From assembly GCF_030211955.1 (NCBI RefSeq), contig NZ_JASODI010000013.1, positions 7,483-71,482 of the forward strand: 64,000 nt of DNA, read 5' to 3'. The notes under the pieces are model-generated. The model ran no database searches. It had not been told where the DNA came from and saw nothing but the letters and a program-made list of their open reading frames with translations. The translations under genes were made by a program, and so were the position numbers. Source of the stretch: Corynebacterium frankenforstense. GTDB lineage: Bacteria > Actinomycetota > Actinomycetes > Mycobacteriales > Mycobacteriaceae. This document shows, one piece after another, positions 45,783-54,213 of this stretch (position 1 is its first letter; every line of letters begins with the position of its first letter).

Positions 45783-46754
45783 GTGATTGTCACGCTGACC
45801 CCCAATCCAAGCACTGACGCCACGCTCGAGCTGGACGGCCCGCTCGAGCGCGGCGCCGTGCTTCGCCTCAAGTCAACCACGCACGTCGCCGGAGGGAAAG
45901 GGGTGAACGTCGCCCACGCCGCGAAGCTGGCCGGGGCCGACACCCTCGCCGTCTTCCCCGCCGGCGCCGATGACCCCTTCGTCTCGCTCGTCGCCACCTC
46001 GGACGTGCCGCACCGCGACGTCACCGTCGCCGGTTCGGTCCGTACCAACACGACGGTCACCGAGCCGGACGGCACCACCACCAAGCTCAACGGCCCCGGC
46101 CCGGAACTGTCCGAGTCCGAGCGCGCCGAGCTGACCGAGGCGCTCATCGCCGCCGTGCCCGAGGGCGCCGGCCAGTGGGTCGTGCTCGCCGGCTCGCTGC
46201 CGCCGGGGGCCCCCGCGGACTGGTACGCGACGCTCGTCGACGCCGTCCGCGAGGCCTGTCCGGAGGCCAAGGTCGCCGTCGACACCTCCGACGCCCCGAT
46301 GATCGCCCTGGGCGGTCGCTTTCCGGCCTCCGCCCCGGACCTGATCAAGCCCAACGGTCTCGAGCTCGGCCAGCTGGTCGGCGTCGACGGCCAGGAGCTC
46401 GAGCGCCTCGCCGAGGACGGCGACTTCGGTCCCGTCGTCGAGGCGGCACGCAAGGTCAACGAGCAGGGCGTCGAGAACGTTCTGGTCACCCTCGGCGGGG
46501 CCGGTGCCGTCCTGGTCACCCCCGAGGGCGCGTGGAAGGGCACCCCGCCGCCGACCACGGTCGCCTCGACCGTGGGCGCCGGCGACAGTTCGCTGACCGG
46601 GTTCATCCTGGCCACCCTCGACGGAGAGGACTCCGCCGGGGCCCTGCGACGCGCAGTGGCCTACGGCTCCGCCGCCGCCGGTCTGCCGGGCACCACGCTG
46701 CCGCGGCCGGACCAGGCCGACGTGGAGCGCACCCGGGTCTCCACGGTCGACTGA
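45783..46754 (+). CDS. fruK: 1-phosphofructokinase
   Basis: Phosphorylates fructose 1-phosphate delivered by the fructose PTS to fructose 1,6-bisphosphate. The 323-residue PfkB-family protein starts VIVTLTPNPSTDATLEL and has HVAGGKGVNVAHAAKLAGA, LAGSLPPGAPADWY, LIKPNGLELGQLVG and the catalytic TVGAGDSSLTGFIL. GTG 45783 has GCAGGAGG upstream. It is 100 bases before ptsF on the same strand; in C. glutamicum the gene is called pfkB1 and follows fruR, which is missing here. Confidence 0.94.
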   Translation: MIVTLTPNPSTDATLELDGPLERGAVLRLKSTTHVAGGKGVNVAHAAKLAGADTLAVFPAGADDPFVSLVATSDVPHRDVTVAGSVRTNTTVTEPDGTTTKLNGPGPELSESERAELTEALIAAVPEGAGQWVVLAGSLPPGAPADWYATLVDAVREACPEAKVAVDTSDAPMIALGGRFPASAPDLIKPNGLELGQLVGVDGQELERLAEDGDFGPVVEAARKVNEQGVENVLVTLGGAGAVLVTPEGAWKGTPPPTTVASTVGAGDSSLTGFILATLDGEDSAGALRRAVAYGSAAAGLPGTTLPRPDQADVERTRVSTVD

Positions 46755-46854
46755 CCGCACCCAGGCGCACACACATCGGGTCCACGCCCCGCCAATTCGT
46801 CACCACCGACCCAATCAACTCCATCAATCTCAGTAGTGCTCAAGAAGGACTGCC

Positions 46855-48984
46855 ATGACTGACCAGATCATCACCCCCGATCTCGTCGCGCTCGACGCCG
46901 ACTTCGGGTCCTCGACCACCGAGGTGATCCAGAAGCTCGCCGGCCTGGTGCACGCCGCCGGCCGCGCGACCGACCAGGCCGTGCTCGCCTCCGACGCCAA
47001 AGCCCGCGAGGCCAAGTCCGGCACTGGCGTGCCCGGCGGCGTCGCCATCCCCCACTGCCGTTCCGAGGCCGTCACCAAGCCGACCCTGGCGTTCGCCCGC
47101 CTGGCCAACGGCGTGGACTTCTCCGGCCCCGACGGCGACGCCCACCTCGTGTTCCTGATCGCCGCCCCGGCCGGCGGCGGCAAGGAGCACCTGAAGATCC
47201 TCTCGAAGCTGGCCCGCGCCCTCGTGCGCAAGGACTTCCTGGCCGGCCTGCGCGAGGCCGAGACCCCGGAGCGCATCGTCGAGCTGGTCCTCAGCGTGGT
47301 CAACGCCCCGGCCAAGAAGAAGCCCGCCGCCGACGCCGCCGCCACCGGTGCCGCCGGCGCGGGTGCCGCCGGCGCCACCGCCGCGAGCGCTTCCGCCGCC
47401 GGTTCCGAGGCCGCCGCCCCGGCCGCCAAGTCCGGTGTCACGCGCATCGTCGCCATCACCGCCTGCCCGACCGGCATCGCCCACACCTACATGGCCGCCG
47501 ACTCCCTGACTCAGGGGGCCGACGCCCGTGACGACGTCGACCTCGTCGTCGAGACCCAGGGTTCCTCGGCCGTCACCCCGGTCGACCCGAAGACCATCGA
47601 GGCCGCCGACGCGGTCATCTTCGCCACCGACGTGGGAGTCAAGGACCGCGAGCGCTTCGCGGGCAAGCCGGTCATCGAGTCCGGCGTCAAGCGCGCCATC
47701 AACGAGCCGACCAAGATGATCGACGAGGCCGTCGCCGCCTCGAAGAACCCGCGCGCCCACCGCGTGGCGGGCACCGCCGGCTCCTCCTCCGCCGCCGAGG
47801 CCGAGGAACAGAAGGGCCTGGGCTGGGGCAAGCGCATCCAGCAGGCCGTGATGACCGGCGTCTCCTACATGGTGCCCTTCGTCGCCGCCGGCGGTCTGCT
47901 ACTGGCCCTGGGCTTCCTGCTCGCCGGCTACGACGTGGGATCCGACGACGGCTGGAAGGCCATCGTCCTGGGTAACTCGTTGACCAACCTACCGGCTAAC
48001 GAGGTCGTCTTCGACGGCACCACCTACAACTTCGACCGCTCCGGCCTGCTGCTCTACCTCGGTGCCGTGTGCTTCGCCACCGGCCAGATGTCGATGGGCT
48101 TCATCGTCGCCGCTCTGTCCGGCTACATCGCCTACGCGCTGGCCGGCCGCCCGGGCATCGTGCCCGGCTTCGTCGGCGGCGCGGTCTCCGTGCTCGTCGG
48201 CGCCGGCTTCATCGGCGGCCTGGTCACCGGTATCGTCGCCGGCCTGGTCGCCATGTGGATCGGCTCCTGGAAGGTACCGCGCTTCGTCGCCTCGCTGATG
48301 CCGGTCGTCATCATCCCGCTGCTCAGCTCGCTGACCGTCGGCGCCCTGATGTTCCTGCTGCTCGGCCGCCCGCTGGCCGCCCTGATGAACGGCCTGCAGG
48401 ACTGGCTGACCTCCATGTCCGGCTCCTCCGCCGCGATCCTGGGCATCATCATCGGCCTGATGATGTGCTCCGACCTCGGTGGCCCGATCAACAAGGCCGC
48501 CTACCTCTTCGGTACCGCCGGCCTGTCCACCGGTGACGAGGCCTCCCTGAAGATCATGGCCGCCGTCATGGCCACCGGTATGGTCCCGCCGATCGCGCTG
48601 TCCGTCGCGACCTTCGTGCGCAAGAACCTGTTCACCCCCGCCGAGCAGGAGAACGGCAAGTCCTCCTGGCTGCTGGGTCTGTCCTTCGTCAGTGAGGGCG
48701 CCATCCCGTTCGCCGCGGCCGACCCGCTGCGTGTCATCCCCTCGATGATGCTCGGTGGCGCCACCACCGGTGCCCTGTCGATGATCTTCGGTGTCACCAG
48801 CCAGGCCCCGCACGGCGGCATCTTCGTGATCTTCGCGATCGCTCCCTGGTGGGGCTTCATCGTCTCGATCATCGCCGGTGTCCTCGTCGGCGCGGTCGCC
48901 GTGATCGCCATGAAGCAGTTCTGGCCCAACAAGGCCGCCGAGGCCGCTGCCGCCAAGGCGGAGAAGGCCCCGGCCAAGGCCTAA
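46855..48984 (+). CDS. ptsF: Fructose-specific PTS enzyme IIABC
   Basis: Imports fructose and phosphorylates it to fructose 1-phosphate. The 709-residue single polypeptide has, in order, IIA (residues about 1-150, His 67 in IPHCRS), an Ala/Gly linker, IIB (Cys 204 in ITACPTGIAHT) and IIC (about residues 320-690). The IIC part has multiple helices, including GVSYMVPFVAAGGLLLALGF and the conserved FVSEGAIPFAAADPLRVIPS. The domain order IIA-IIB-IIC is that of the corynebacterial and bacillar type. ATG 46855 has AGAAGGA upstream. It works with ptsI and ptsH of this window and with fruK. Confidence 0.95.
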   Translation: MTDQIITPDLVALDADFGSSTTEVIQKLAGLVHAAGRATDQAVLASDAKAREAKSGTGVPGGVAIPHCRSEAVTKPTLAFARLANGVDFSGPDGDAHLVFLIAAPAGGGKEHLKILSKLARALVRKDFLAGLREAETPERIVELVLSVVNAPAKKKPAADAAATGAAGAGAAGATAASASAAGSEAAAPAAKSGVTRIVAITACPTGIAHTYMAADSLTQGADARDDVDLVVETQGSSAVTPVDPKTIEAADAVIFATDVGVKDRERFAGKPVIESGVKRAINEPTKMIDEAVAASKNPRAHRVAGTAGSSSAAEAEEQKGLGWGKRIQQAVMTGVSYMVPFVAAGGLLLALGFLLAGYDVGSDDGWKAIVLGNSLTNLPANEVVFDGTTYNFDRSGLLLYLGAVCFATGQMSMGFIVAALSGYIAYALAGRPGIVPGFVGGAVSVLVGAGFIGGLVTGIVAGLVAMWIGSWKVPRFVASLMPVVIIPLLSSLTVGALMFLLLGRPLAALMNGLQDWLTSMSGSSAAILGIIIGLMMCSDLGGPINKAAYLFGTAGLSTGDEASLKIMAAVMATGMVPPIALSVATFVRKNLFTPAEQENGKSSWLLGLSFVSEGAIPFAAADPLRVIPSMMLGGATTGALSMIFGVTSQAPHGGIFVIFAIAPWWGFIVSIIAGVLVGAVAVIAMKQFWPNKAAEAAAAKAEKAPAKA

Positions 48985-49014
48985 GACTCTTCCGGCCTCC
49001 ACGGCCCGCCACGA

Positions 49015-49047
49015 CCCCGGTCCCCGCACCCGCGGGGGCGGGGTTTC
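49015..49047 (+). terminator. Intrinsic terminator of ptsF
   Basis: GC stem CCCCGGTCCCCGC / GCGGGGGCGGGG (one bulge), followed by TTTC. Confidence 0.7.
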
Positions 49048-49244
49048 GCTGTGTCTGGGCCCGTCCGGCCGCTCCCACGCGACACCGGGGCCCGCTCACT
49101 ACCACCCCCCACTTGTGGGCGTATTCTATGAGTTCCACCACACCTATCAGAGCACCTTTCGCGCCCGGCCACGCACCCACGCCGCGGGCGGGGCACGGAC
49201 CTGCACCAACGGGACGTCGTCAATTTAACGCCACAATCAGCGCC

Positions 49245-49259
49245 GCAAAATTAATTTGC
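49245..49259. promoter_or_regulatory. AT-rich palindrome before the ahpC promoter
   Basis: GCAAAATTAATTTGC: inverted arms GCAAA / TTTGC, ending nine bases before the -35. Candidate regulator site. Confidence 0.45.
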
Positions 49260-49267
49260 TTCACTTA

Positions 49268-49295
49268 TTGACAATCCCGCGGAACCGACCAGAAT
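49268..49295 (+). promoter_or_regulatory. ahpC promoter
   Basis: -35 TTGACA (49268-49273) and a -10 near CAGAAT (49290-49295), spacer 16. Immediately downstream is CGATAGG, also seen before oxyR. Confidence 0.55.
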
Positions 49296-49376
49296 CGATA
49301 GGCGACGGGGCACCGGGCCGCAGACCCGGGAGGCCCCACGGAGAATCTCTCTGCGAATCCCAGAAGGAGCGTGAAC

Positions 49377-49967
49377 ATGCTCACCGTCGGTGATCAGTTC
49401 CCCGAGTTCAACCTCACCGCCCTCAAGGGTGGCGACCTCCACGAGGCCGACGCCCAGCAGCCCGAGGACTACTTCGAGACCGTCAGCCTGGACAAGTACC
49501 CGCGTCAGTGGAAGGTGATCTTCTTCTACCCGAAGGACTTCACCTTCGTCTGCCCGACCGAGATCGCCGCCTTCGGCGAGCTCAACGAGGAGTTCCTGGA
49601 CCGCGACACCCAGATCCTGGGCGGCTCCGTGGACAACGAGTTCGCGCACTTCAACTGGCGCGCCACCCACCCGGACCTCAAGACCGTCGGTTTCCCGATG
49701 TTCTCCGACATCCGCCACGAGCTCGTGCGCGCGCTGGGCATCGAGAACGCGGACGGCGTGGCCGACCGCGCCACCTTCATCGTCGACCCGGACGGCATCA
49801 TCCAGTTCGTCTCCGTGACCCCGGACGCCGTGGGCCGCAACGTCGACGAGGTGCTGCGCGTGCTCGACGCGCTGCAGTCCGAGGAGGTCTGCGCCTGCAA
49901 CTGGGAGGCCAACGACCCGACCAAGAACATCAACAAGATGGACGTCGTACAGGAGGCGCTGAAGTAG
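49377..49967 (+). CDS. ahpC: Peroxiredoxin AhpC
   Basis: Two-cysteine peroxiredoxin reducing H2O2, organic peroxides and peroxynitrite. The 196-residue protein has the peroxidatic Cys 59 in FTFVCPTE and resolving Cys 172/Cys 174 in EEVCACNWEA, the extra Cys being typical of the mycobacterial AhpC type that is reduced by AhpD. ATG 49377 is seven bases from AAGGAG; an in-frame GTG two codons earlier is too close to that site. Directly followed by ahpD. Position between ptsF and ptsH is unexpected. Confidence 0.96.
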   Translation: MLTVGDQFPEFNLTALKGGDLHEADAQQPEDYFETVSLDKYPRQWKVIFFYPKDFTFVCPTEIAAFGELNEEFLDRDTQILGGSVDNEFAHFNWRATHPDLKTVGFPMFSDIRHELVRALGIENADGVADRATFIVDPDGIIQFVSVTPDAVGRNVDEVLRVLDALQSEEVCACNWEANDPTKNINKMDVVQEALK

Positions 49968-50504
49968 ATGGGCATCGCTGAACTCCGCTCCGGTTTCCCG
50001 GACTGGGCCAAGGACACCAAGCTCAACCTGGGCTCGCTGACCCGCTCCAAGGACCTCAACGAGCAGCAGCTGTGGGGCACCATGCTCGCCGTGGCCGCCT
50101 CCGCCGGCAACGCCACCGTGCTGCGCGAGATCGACGCCGAGGCCAAGGAGCACCTCTCCGAGGCCGCCCGCGACGCCGCCTTCGCCGCCGCGACCGTGAT
50201 GGCCATGAACAACGTGGCCTACCGCTCGCGCGCATGGCTCGGCGACGACTACTCCGGCGTGCGCATGGGCCTGCGGATGAACGTCATCTCCAACCCCGGT
50301 GTGGAGAAGGCCGACTTCGAGCTGTGGTCGCTGGCGGTCTCCGCCGTCAACGGCTGCGAGCACTGCCTGACCGCCCACGAGCACACCCTTCGCGAGGAGG
50401 GCCTGAGCCGCGAGACGATCTGGGAGGCCGTCAAGGTCGCCGGCACCGTGCGGGCCGCCGCGCAGGCCTACGACATTCTGGCGACGACCGGCTCGGACGA
50501 CTAG
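49968..50504 (+). CDS. ahpD: Alkylhydroperoxidase AhpD (AhpC reductant)
   Basis: Thioredoxin-like disulfide reductase linking lipoyl proteins to AhpC in actinobacteria. The 178-residue protein has the active site [18 protein letters not shown]: Cys 130, Cys 133 and His 137, with Glu 131 and the upstream proton-relay residues of AhpD. The ATG follows the ahpC stop codon with no gap, so the two are translationally coupled. Length and motif match M. tuberculosis AhpD. Confidence 0.95.
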   Translation: MGIAELRSGFPDWAKDTKLNLGSLTRSKDLNEQQLWGTMLAVAASAGNATVLREIDAEAKEHLSEAARDAAFAAATVMAMNNVAYRSRAWLGDDYSGVRMGLRMNVISNPGVEKADFELWSLAVSAVNGCEHCLTAHEHTLREEGLSRETIWEAVKVAGTVRAAAQAYDILATTGSDD

Positions 50505-50591
50505 ACTTCTGGCCGAGATCGTCAGGCCTCGTGTCCGCCCGGACATCCGTTCGGGCACCGTGGCCGCAAACCGTTCAACGAAAGGACGACC

Positions 50592-50864
50592 ATGGCCTCC
50601 AAGACCGTTACCGTCGGCTCCGCCGTCGGCCTGCACGCCCGCCCGGCTTCCATCATCGCCGACGCCGCCGGTGAGTACGACGACGACATCTACCTGTCGC
50701 TCGTCGGTGGTGACGAGGACGACGACGAGACGGATGCCGCTTCGTCGCTGATGATCATGGCCCTGGGCGCCGAGAAGGGCGACCAGGTCACCGTGACCTC
50801 GGACAACGCGGAGGCCGTGGAGAAGATCGCCGGCCTGATCGAGAAGGACCTCGACGCCGAGTAG
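50592..50864 (+). CDS. ptsH: PTS phosphocarrier protein HPr
   Basis: Accepts phosphate from EI on His 15 (VGLHARPAS) and hands it to IIA domains. The 90-residue protein has an acidic insertion-like stretch (GGDEDDDETDAASSLM) in place of the usual KSIMG region around Ser 46, so HPr-kinase type control is doubtful. ATG 50592 has AAAGGA upstream. It is separated from ptsF by ahpCD and followed by a strong terminator. Confidence 0.94.
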   Translation: MASKTVTVGSAVGLHARPASIIADAAGEYDDDIYLSLVGGDEDDDETDAASSLMIMALGAEKGDQVTVTSDNAEAVEKIAGLIEKDLDAE

Positions 50865-50907
50865 TCCGCCGCCGGCGCCGGTGCCTGAGCCGGTGCTGTA
50901 ACTGAAA

Positions 50908-50937
50908 GAGCCCTCCCGTCCCCGGGAGGGCTTTTCT
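50908..50937 (+). terminator. Intrinsic terminator of ptsH
   Basis: 9-bp stem GCCCTCCCG / CGGGAGGGC with a short loop, followed by TTTTC. Confidence 0.9.
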
Positions 50938-51137
50938 CATGGGCGGGTGCGGTGTTTGCGGCCCGGTTTCCTGCCCGGTTTCCGGCCCTCCACTTGCCGA
51001 CGTCCCGTCGGGCGCCGTGGGCGGTTGCGCGCGGCGTTGGCGCTCTTGTCATCCGCGGTGCAGGCGGGGTGCGGCGGTGGTAGGCGGGGTTTCCGCGGCT
51101 CGTCCGCCGGCCCGGGCGGGCATTTTCCCGCCGGGAT

Positions 51138-51266
51138 GTCAGAGTGTGCGATCTCGACGTCGCACACTCTGACGGCCACACGACCGTTATGCGAATCGTC
51201 GCAGGTCAGAGCCTCGACGAAAAACGGGGTGTCAGATTGTGCGACCGCTTCGTCGCACAATCTGAC
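51138..51266. repeat. 129-bp double-hairpin element, copy A
   Basis: Hairpin 1: GTCAGAGTGTGCGA (51138-51151) pairs perfectly with TCGCACACTCTGAC (51160-51173) around an 8-base loop. Hairpin 2: 19-bp stem 51226-51244 / 51253-51271, with core GTCAGATTGTGCGA, around an 8-base loop. A 52-base linker lies between. The whole unit recurs with the same length at 59076-59204. Confidence 0.9.
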
Positions 51267-51402
51267 ACCCCATGTCCCGCAAGGACCGGATCAGCCCCCT
51301 CGCAGCCCCGGGCACGGCCCGGTCGCCGCCCCGGGCGCGGCCCCGGGCACACCCCGGATCGCGGGGTCCTCCCCCGCCCCGGCGCCGGGATCGGGTCCCG
51401 CT

Positions 51403-52785
51403 TCAGCGCCGGGAGAAGACCGCCGCGCCGCCCTCGCCGACGTGGACGTAGAGCCACTTGAGGATCGGGTAGCCGACGATGATGCCGATCGAGCCCCAGG
51501 CGATGCCCTCGAGCTCCACCGGGCCAACCGAGAGGGTCAGGTTGCCGATGCCCGCGATCAGCGCCGTGGCCGCCGCGGTGAGGTTGACCGGGTTGTTGAA
51601 GTCGACCCGGTTGTCCTGCCAGATGCGGATGCCCAGCATGCCGATCAGGCCGTAGAGCACCAGGGTCGCCCCGCCGAGCACACCCGAGGGGATGGTGAAG
51701 ATGAGCGCGCCGAACTTCGGGATGAAGGCCAGCGCCACCGCGGTCAGCGCGGCGACCCAGTAGGCGGCCGTGGAGTAGACGCGGGTCGCGGCCATCACGC
51801 CGACGTTCTCGGCGTAGGTCGTGGTGCCGGAGCCGCCGGACAGGCCCGCGACGGTGGTGGCCAGGCCGTCGGCGAGCAGCGCGTCGCCGGCCAGGCCGTC
51901 GAGGTTGCGGCCGGTCATCTGGGAGACGGCCTTGACGTGGCCGACGTTCTCGGCGATGAGCACGATGATCACCGGCAGGGTGACCAGCACGGCCGAGAGC
52001 CGGAACTCCGGGGCGTGGAACTGCGGCACGCCGATCCAGGCGGCCTCGCGGATGTGCTCGGCGGCCTCGGGACCGATCGCACCGGTCAGGGCGGCGAAGA
52101 CCCAGCCGATGATCACGCCGATGAGGATGCCCAGGCGGGCGACCATGCCGCGCCCGGCGACGGTGGCCACCAGGATGGCCAGCAGCGTCACGCCGGCCAC
52201 CCAGGGCTGCGACTGGAAGTTGTCGGCGGCCGTGGGCGCGAGGTTCAGGCCGATCAGGGCGACGATCGCGCCGGTGACGGCCGGGGGCATCACGGCGTCG
52301 ATGACGCGCTTGCCGGCGGCCTTGACGATGAAGCCCACGCAGGCCAGCGCCGCACCCGTGACGACGATGCCGCCGAGCTGGACGGCGATGCCGTCGGCCT
52401 GGGTGGCGGTCAGCGGGGCGATGAAGGCGAAGGAGCTGCCCAGGTAGCTGGGCAGCCGGTTGCGCGTCATCAGCAGGAAGAGCATGGTGCCCAGCCCGGA
52501 GAACAGCAGCGTGGTGTTGACCGGGAAGCCGGTGATCGTCGGCACCAGCAGGGTGGCGCCGAACATGGCGATGACGTGCTGCATGCCGATGCCGATGGTG
52601 CGCGGCCAGCTCAGCCGCTCCTCGGGCTCGACGACCTCACCGGGCAGGATCCTCCGGCCGTCGCCGTGCAGCGTCCAGCCCAGTCCGCGGCGGGCGGGTG
52701 CCGCCGCTCCCCCGTCGGCGGTGTCCGTGCCGGTCCCCGCCCCCGCGGAGCCGGCGTCTTCTGTGCGGTTCTCGGATTCGTTCAC
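51403..52785 (-). CDS. uraA: Uracil/xanthine permease (NCS2 family)
   Basis: Proton-coupled nucleobase importer of the UraA/PyrP family. The 460-residue protein has a Gly/Ala/Thr-rich N-terminal tail of about 40 residues, then about 12-14 helices. Signature stretches are GIGMQHVIAMFGATLLVP (TM1), LGSSFAFIAPL, VLIAENVGHVKAVSQMTG (catalytic Glu and His) and GGSGTTTYAENVGVMAATRV. The start is GTG 52785 with CGAGG upstream and AATAAT as a possible -10 beyond it. Uracil preference is inferred from the family branch. Divergent from the GntR regulator. Confidence 0.88.
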   Translation of the reverse strand: MNESENRTEDAGSAGAGTGTDTADGGAAAPARRGLGWTLHGDGRRILPGEVVEPEERLSWPRTIGIGMQHVIAMFGATLLVPTITGFPVNTTLLFSGLGTMLFLLMTRNRLPSYLGSSFAFIAPLTATQADGIAVQLGGIVVTGAALACVGFIVKAAGKRVIDAVMPPAVTGAIVALIGLNLAPTAADNFQSQPWVAGVTLLAILVATVAGRGMVARLGILIGVIIGWVFAALTGAIGPEAAEHIREAAWIGVPQFHAPEFRLSAVLVTLPVIIVLIAENVGHVKAVSQMTGRNLDGLAGDALLADGLATTVAGLSGGSGTTTYAENVGVMAATRVYSTAAYWVAALTAVALAFIPKFGALIFTIPSGVLGGATLVLYGLIGMLGIRIWQDNRVDFNNPVNLTAAATALIAGIGNLTLSVGPVELEGIAWGSIGIIVGYPILKWLYVHVGEGGAAVFSRR

Positions 52786-52855
52786 AGACCTCGATTATTG
52801 CGTGCCCAGGTCGCACACGGAAATCTGTCTAACGGATCACTACTACTTCCGGTTG

Positions 52856-52879
52856 AGTCGTTATGTCATTAGCACGACT
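52856..52879. promoter_or_regulatory. Inverted repeat, probable GntR operator
   Basis: AGTCGT (52856-52861) and ACGACT (52874-52879) flank 12 bases, in the -35 to -10 region of the gntR gene (TTGAGT at 52853). A second imperfect dyad, TTGTATCAGACCAA, follows at 52890-52903. Confidence 0.5.
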
Positions 52880-52920
52880 ACTAGCGCAGTTGTATCAGAC
52901 CAATCGGCTCGGAGGTCATC

Positions 52921-53652
52921 ATGGATCATCCGAAGTACATCGTCGCCGAGGCGGCGATCGCCGACATCTGCGCCGGTCAGGAAAACGGTGACCGCCTCCC
53001 GAGCGAGGGCAGGCTCTGCTCGATGCTCAACGTCTCGCGGATCACCGTCCGGCGTGCCCTGGATGAACTCGAGAACGAGGGCCGCGTCAAGCGGATCCAG
53101 GGCAGCGGCACCTTCGTGCTCGACCCGGACGACCACCCGGTCGCCCCGGCGGAGGTCATGAGCCCGCTCGGATTCCACTCGCAGATGGTCCAGCGCGGCC
53201 ACCGTGTCGAGTCGCGGATCCTGAGCTTCGGCACTGTGTCCGCCGATGAGCAGATCGCCGCCCGCCTCGGCGTCCCCCTGGACGCCCGGGTGATGCGGCT
53301 GGAACGGCTGCGCTTCCTCGACGGGTCCGTCCACCACCTCACCCGGGCGTGGCGGAGCGCCGACCGGTTCCCGGTCGCGGAGGACACCGATTTCAGTACC
53401 GCGTCGCTCTACGCCGTCCTGCGCTCCTGTGGCGCGCGGACGGACCGCGAGCAGGTCACCGTCTTCCTGCGTATGCCCACCGGCGACGAGGCCGCACTCC
53501 TCGGTATCCCTGAGGACCGGCCGCGCCTGGCGAGCTGGTCGACGGTCACCTCGACCGCCGGCAGCCCCATCGCCTGCTCGGCGACGATCCGCCGCGACTC
53601 GGACGCCTCGATGTCCTTCACCGTCGAACCGGCGGCACGGCAGCAACCGTGA
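52921..53652 (+). CDS. GntR/HutC-family transcriptional regulator
   Basis: Ligand-responsive regulator likely controlling the adjacent PTS. The 243-residue protein has an N-terminal winged helix (RLPSEGRLCSMLNVSRITV, RRALDELENEGRVKRIQGSG) and a C-terminal UTRA ligand domain (from about residue 90, with VMRLERLRFLDGSVHHLTRA). ATG 52921 has CGGAGG upstream. It is 43 bases before the IIA gene on the same strand, suggesting one operon and local control, with a phosphorylated sugar acid as a plausible ligand. That ligand is inferred from the UlaA-like transporter only. Confidence 0.85.
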   Translation: MDHPKYIVAEAAIADICAGQENGDRLPSEGRLCSMLNVSRITVRRALDELENEGRVKRIQGSGTFVLDPDDHPVAPAEVMSPLGFHSQMVQRGHRVESRILSFGTVSADEQIAARLGVPLDARVMRLERLRFLDGSVHHLTRAWRSADRFPVAEDTDFSTASLYAVLRSCGARTDREQVTVFLRMPTGDEAALLGIPEDRPRLASWSTVTSTAGSPIACSATIRRDSDASMSFTVEPAARQQP

Positions 53653-53695
53653 CCACCCCTTGACCCGACCTGTCCCAGAAGAAAGGAGCCTGATC

Positions 53696-54139
53696 ATGGC
53701 GGACCTGCCCCTCCCCGATTCCCGCATCGGCTTCATGCACGCCTCCGACTGGCGCGCGGCCGTCGAACGCAGCCTCGGCATGCTGGAGGCTGAGGGCTTC
53801 ATCACCCGCAACTACATCGACACCGTCATCGCCTCCGTCGAGTCCGGCAAGGGCCTGTACATGGCCCTCGGCCAGGGCCTCATGCTCGCCCACTGCCGTC
53901 CCGAGGACGGCGCGCTGGAAACCGGCATCTCGCTGGTGGTCCTCGACGAGCCGGTGCCGCTGGGCGATTCGGACGACCATCCGGTCAACCTGATCTGGGG
54001 ACTGTGCGCGAACGACTCGCACGCCCACCAGCAGATCATGGCCGAGCTGGCCAAGGTGCTCATGCAGTTCGAGGCCCGCGAGGCGCTCAGCGCCGCCCGC
54101 GACATCGAGGCTGTCCGCGCCGCGATCGCCGCCGCCTGA
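53696..54139 (+). CDS. PTS enzyme IIA (ascorbate/mannitol-fructose type)
   Basis: Cytosolic phosphocarrier for the adjacent IIB/IIC. The 147-residue IIA of the Mtl/Fru/Ula superfamily carries the active His in GLMLAHCRPED (His 66). Flanking features are FITRNYIDTVIASVESGKGLYM and ISLVVLDEPVPLGDSDDHPV, the latter near the phosphate-accepting site. ATG 53696 has GAAAGGAG seven to fourteen bases upstream. It receives phosphate from HPr. The UlaC-like assignment follows from neighbours. Confidence 0.85.
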   Translation: MADLPLPDSRIGFMHASDWRAAVERSLGMLEAEGFITRNYIDTVIASVESGKGLYMALGQGLMLAHCRPEDGALETGISLVVLDEPVPLGDSDDHPVNLIWGLCANDSHAHQQIMAELAKVLMQFEAREALSAARDIEAVRAAIAAA

Positions 54140-54213
54140 TCCAGGCCTCCCTACCAGCCCCCGAAACAACCAACCACCGACACAAGACGTCACACAACGA
54201 AAGGTTCCAGATC

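Larger units (their letters stand above)
49048..49376. other. ptsF-ahpC intergenic region
   Basis: 329 bases without a gene. It contains a TATTCT box near 49125, a minus-strand copy of the dispersed ATTGACGACG motif (49215-49224), the AT-rich palindrome at 49245-49259 and the ahpC promoter. The segment 49220-49275 is markedly AT-rich. Confidence 0.65.
50865..51402. other. Intergenic region between convergent ptsH and uracil permease
   Basis: 538 bases without a convincing gene. It has the ptsH terminator at the left, the 129-bp double-hairpin element in the middle and a GC-rich, Pro/Gly-coding-like low-complexity stretch at the right. The open frames crossing the element translate as related MCD..VAQSD peptides, which I regard as a by-product of the palindromes. 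Confidence 0.65.
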
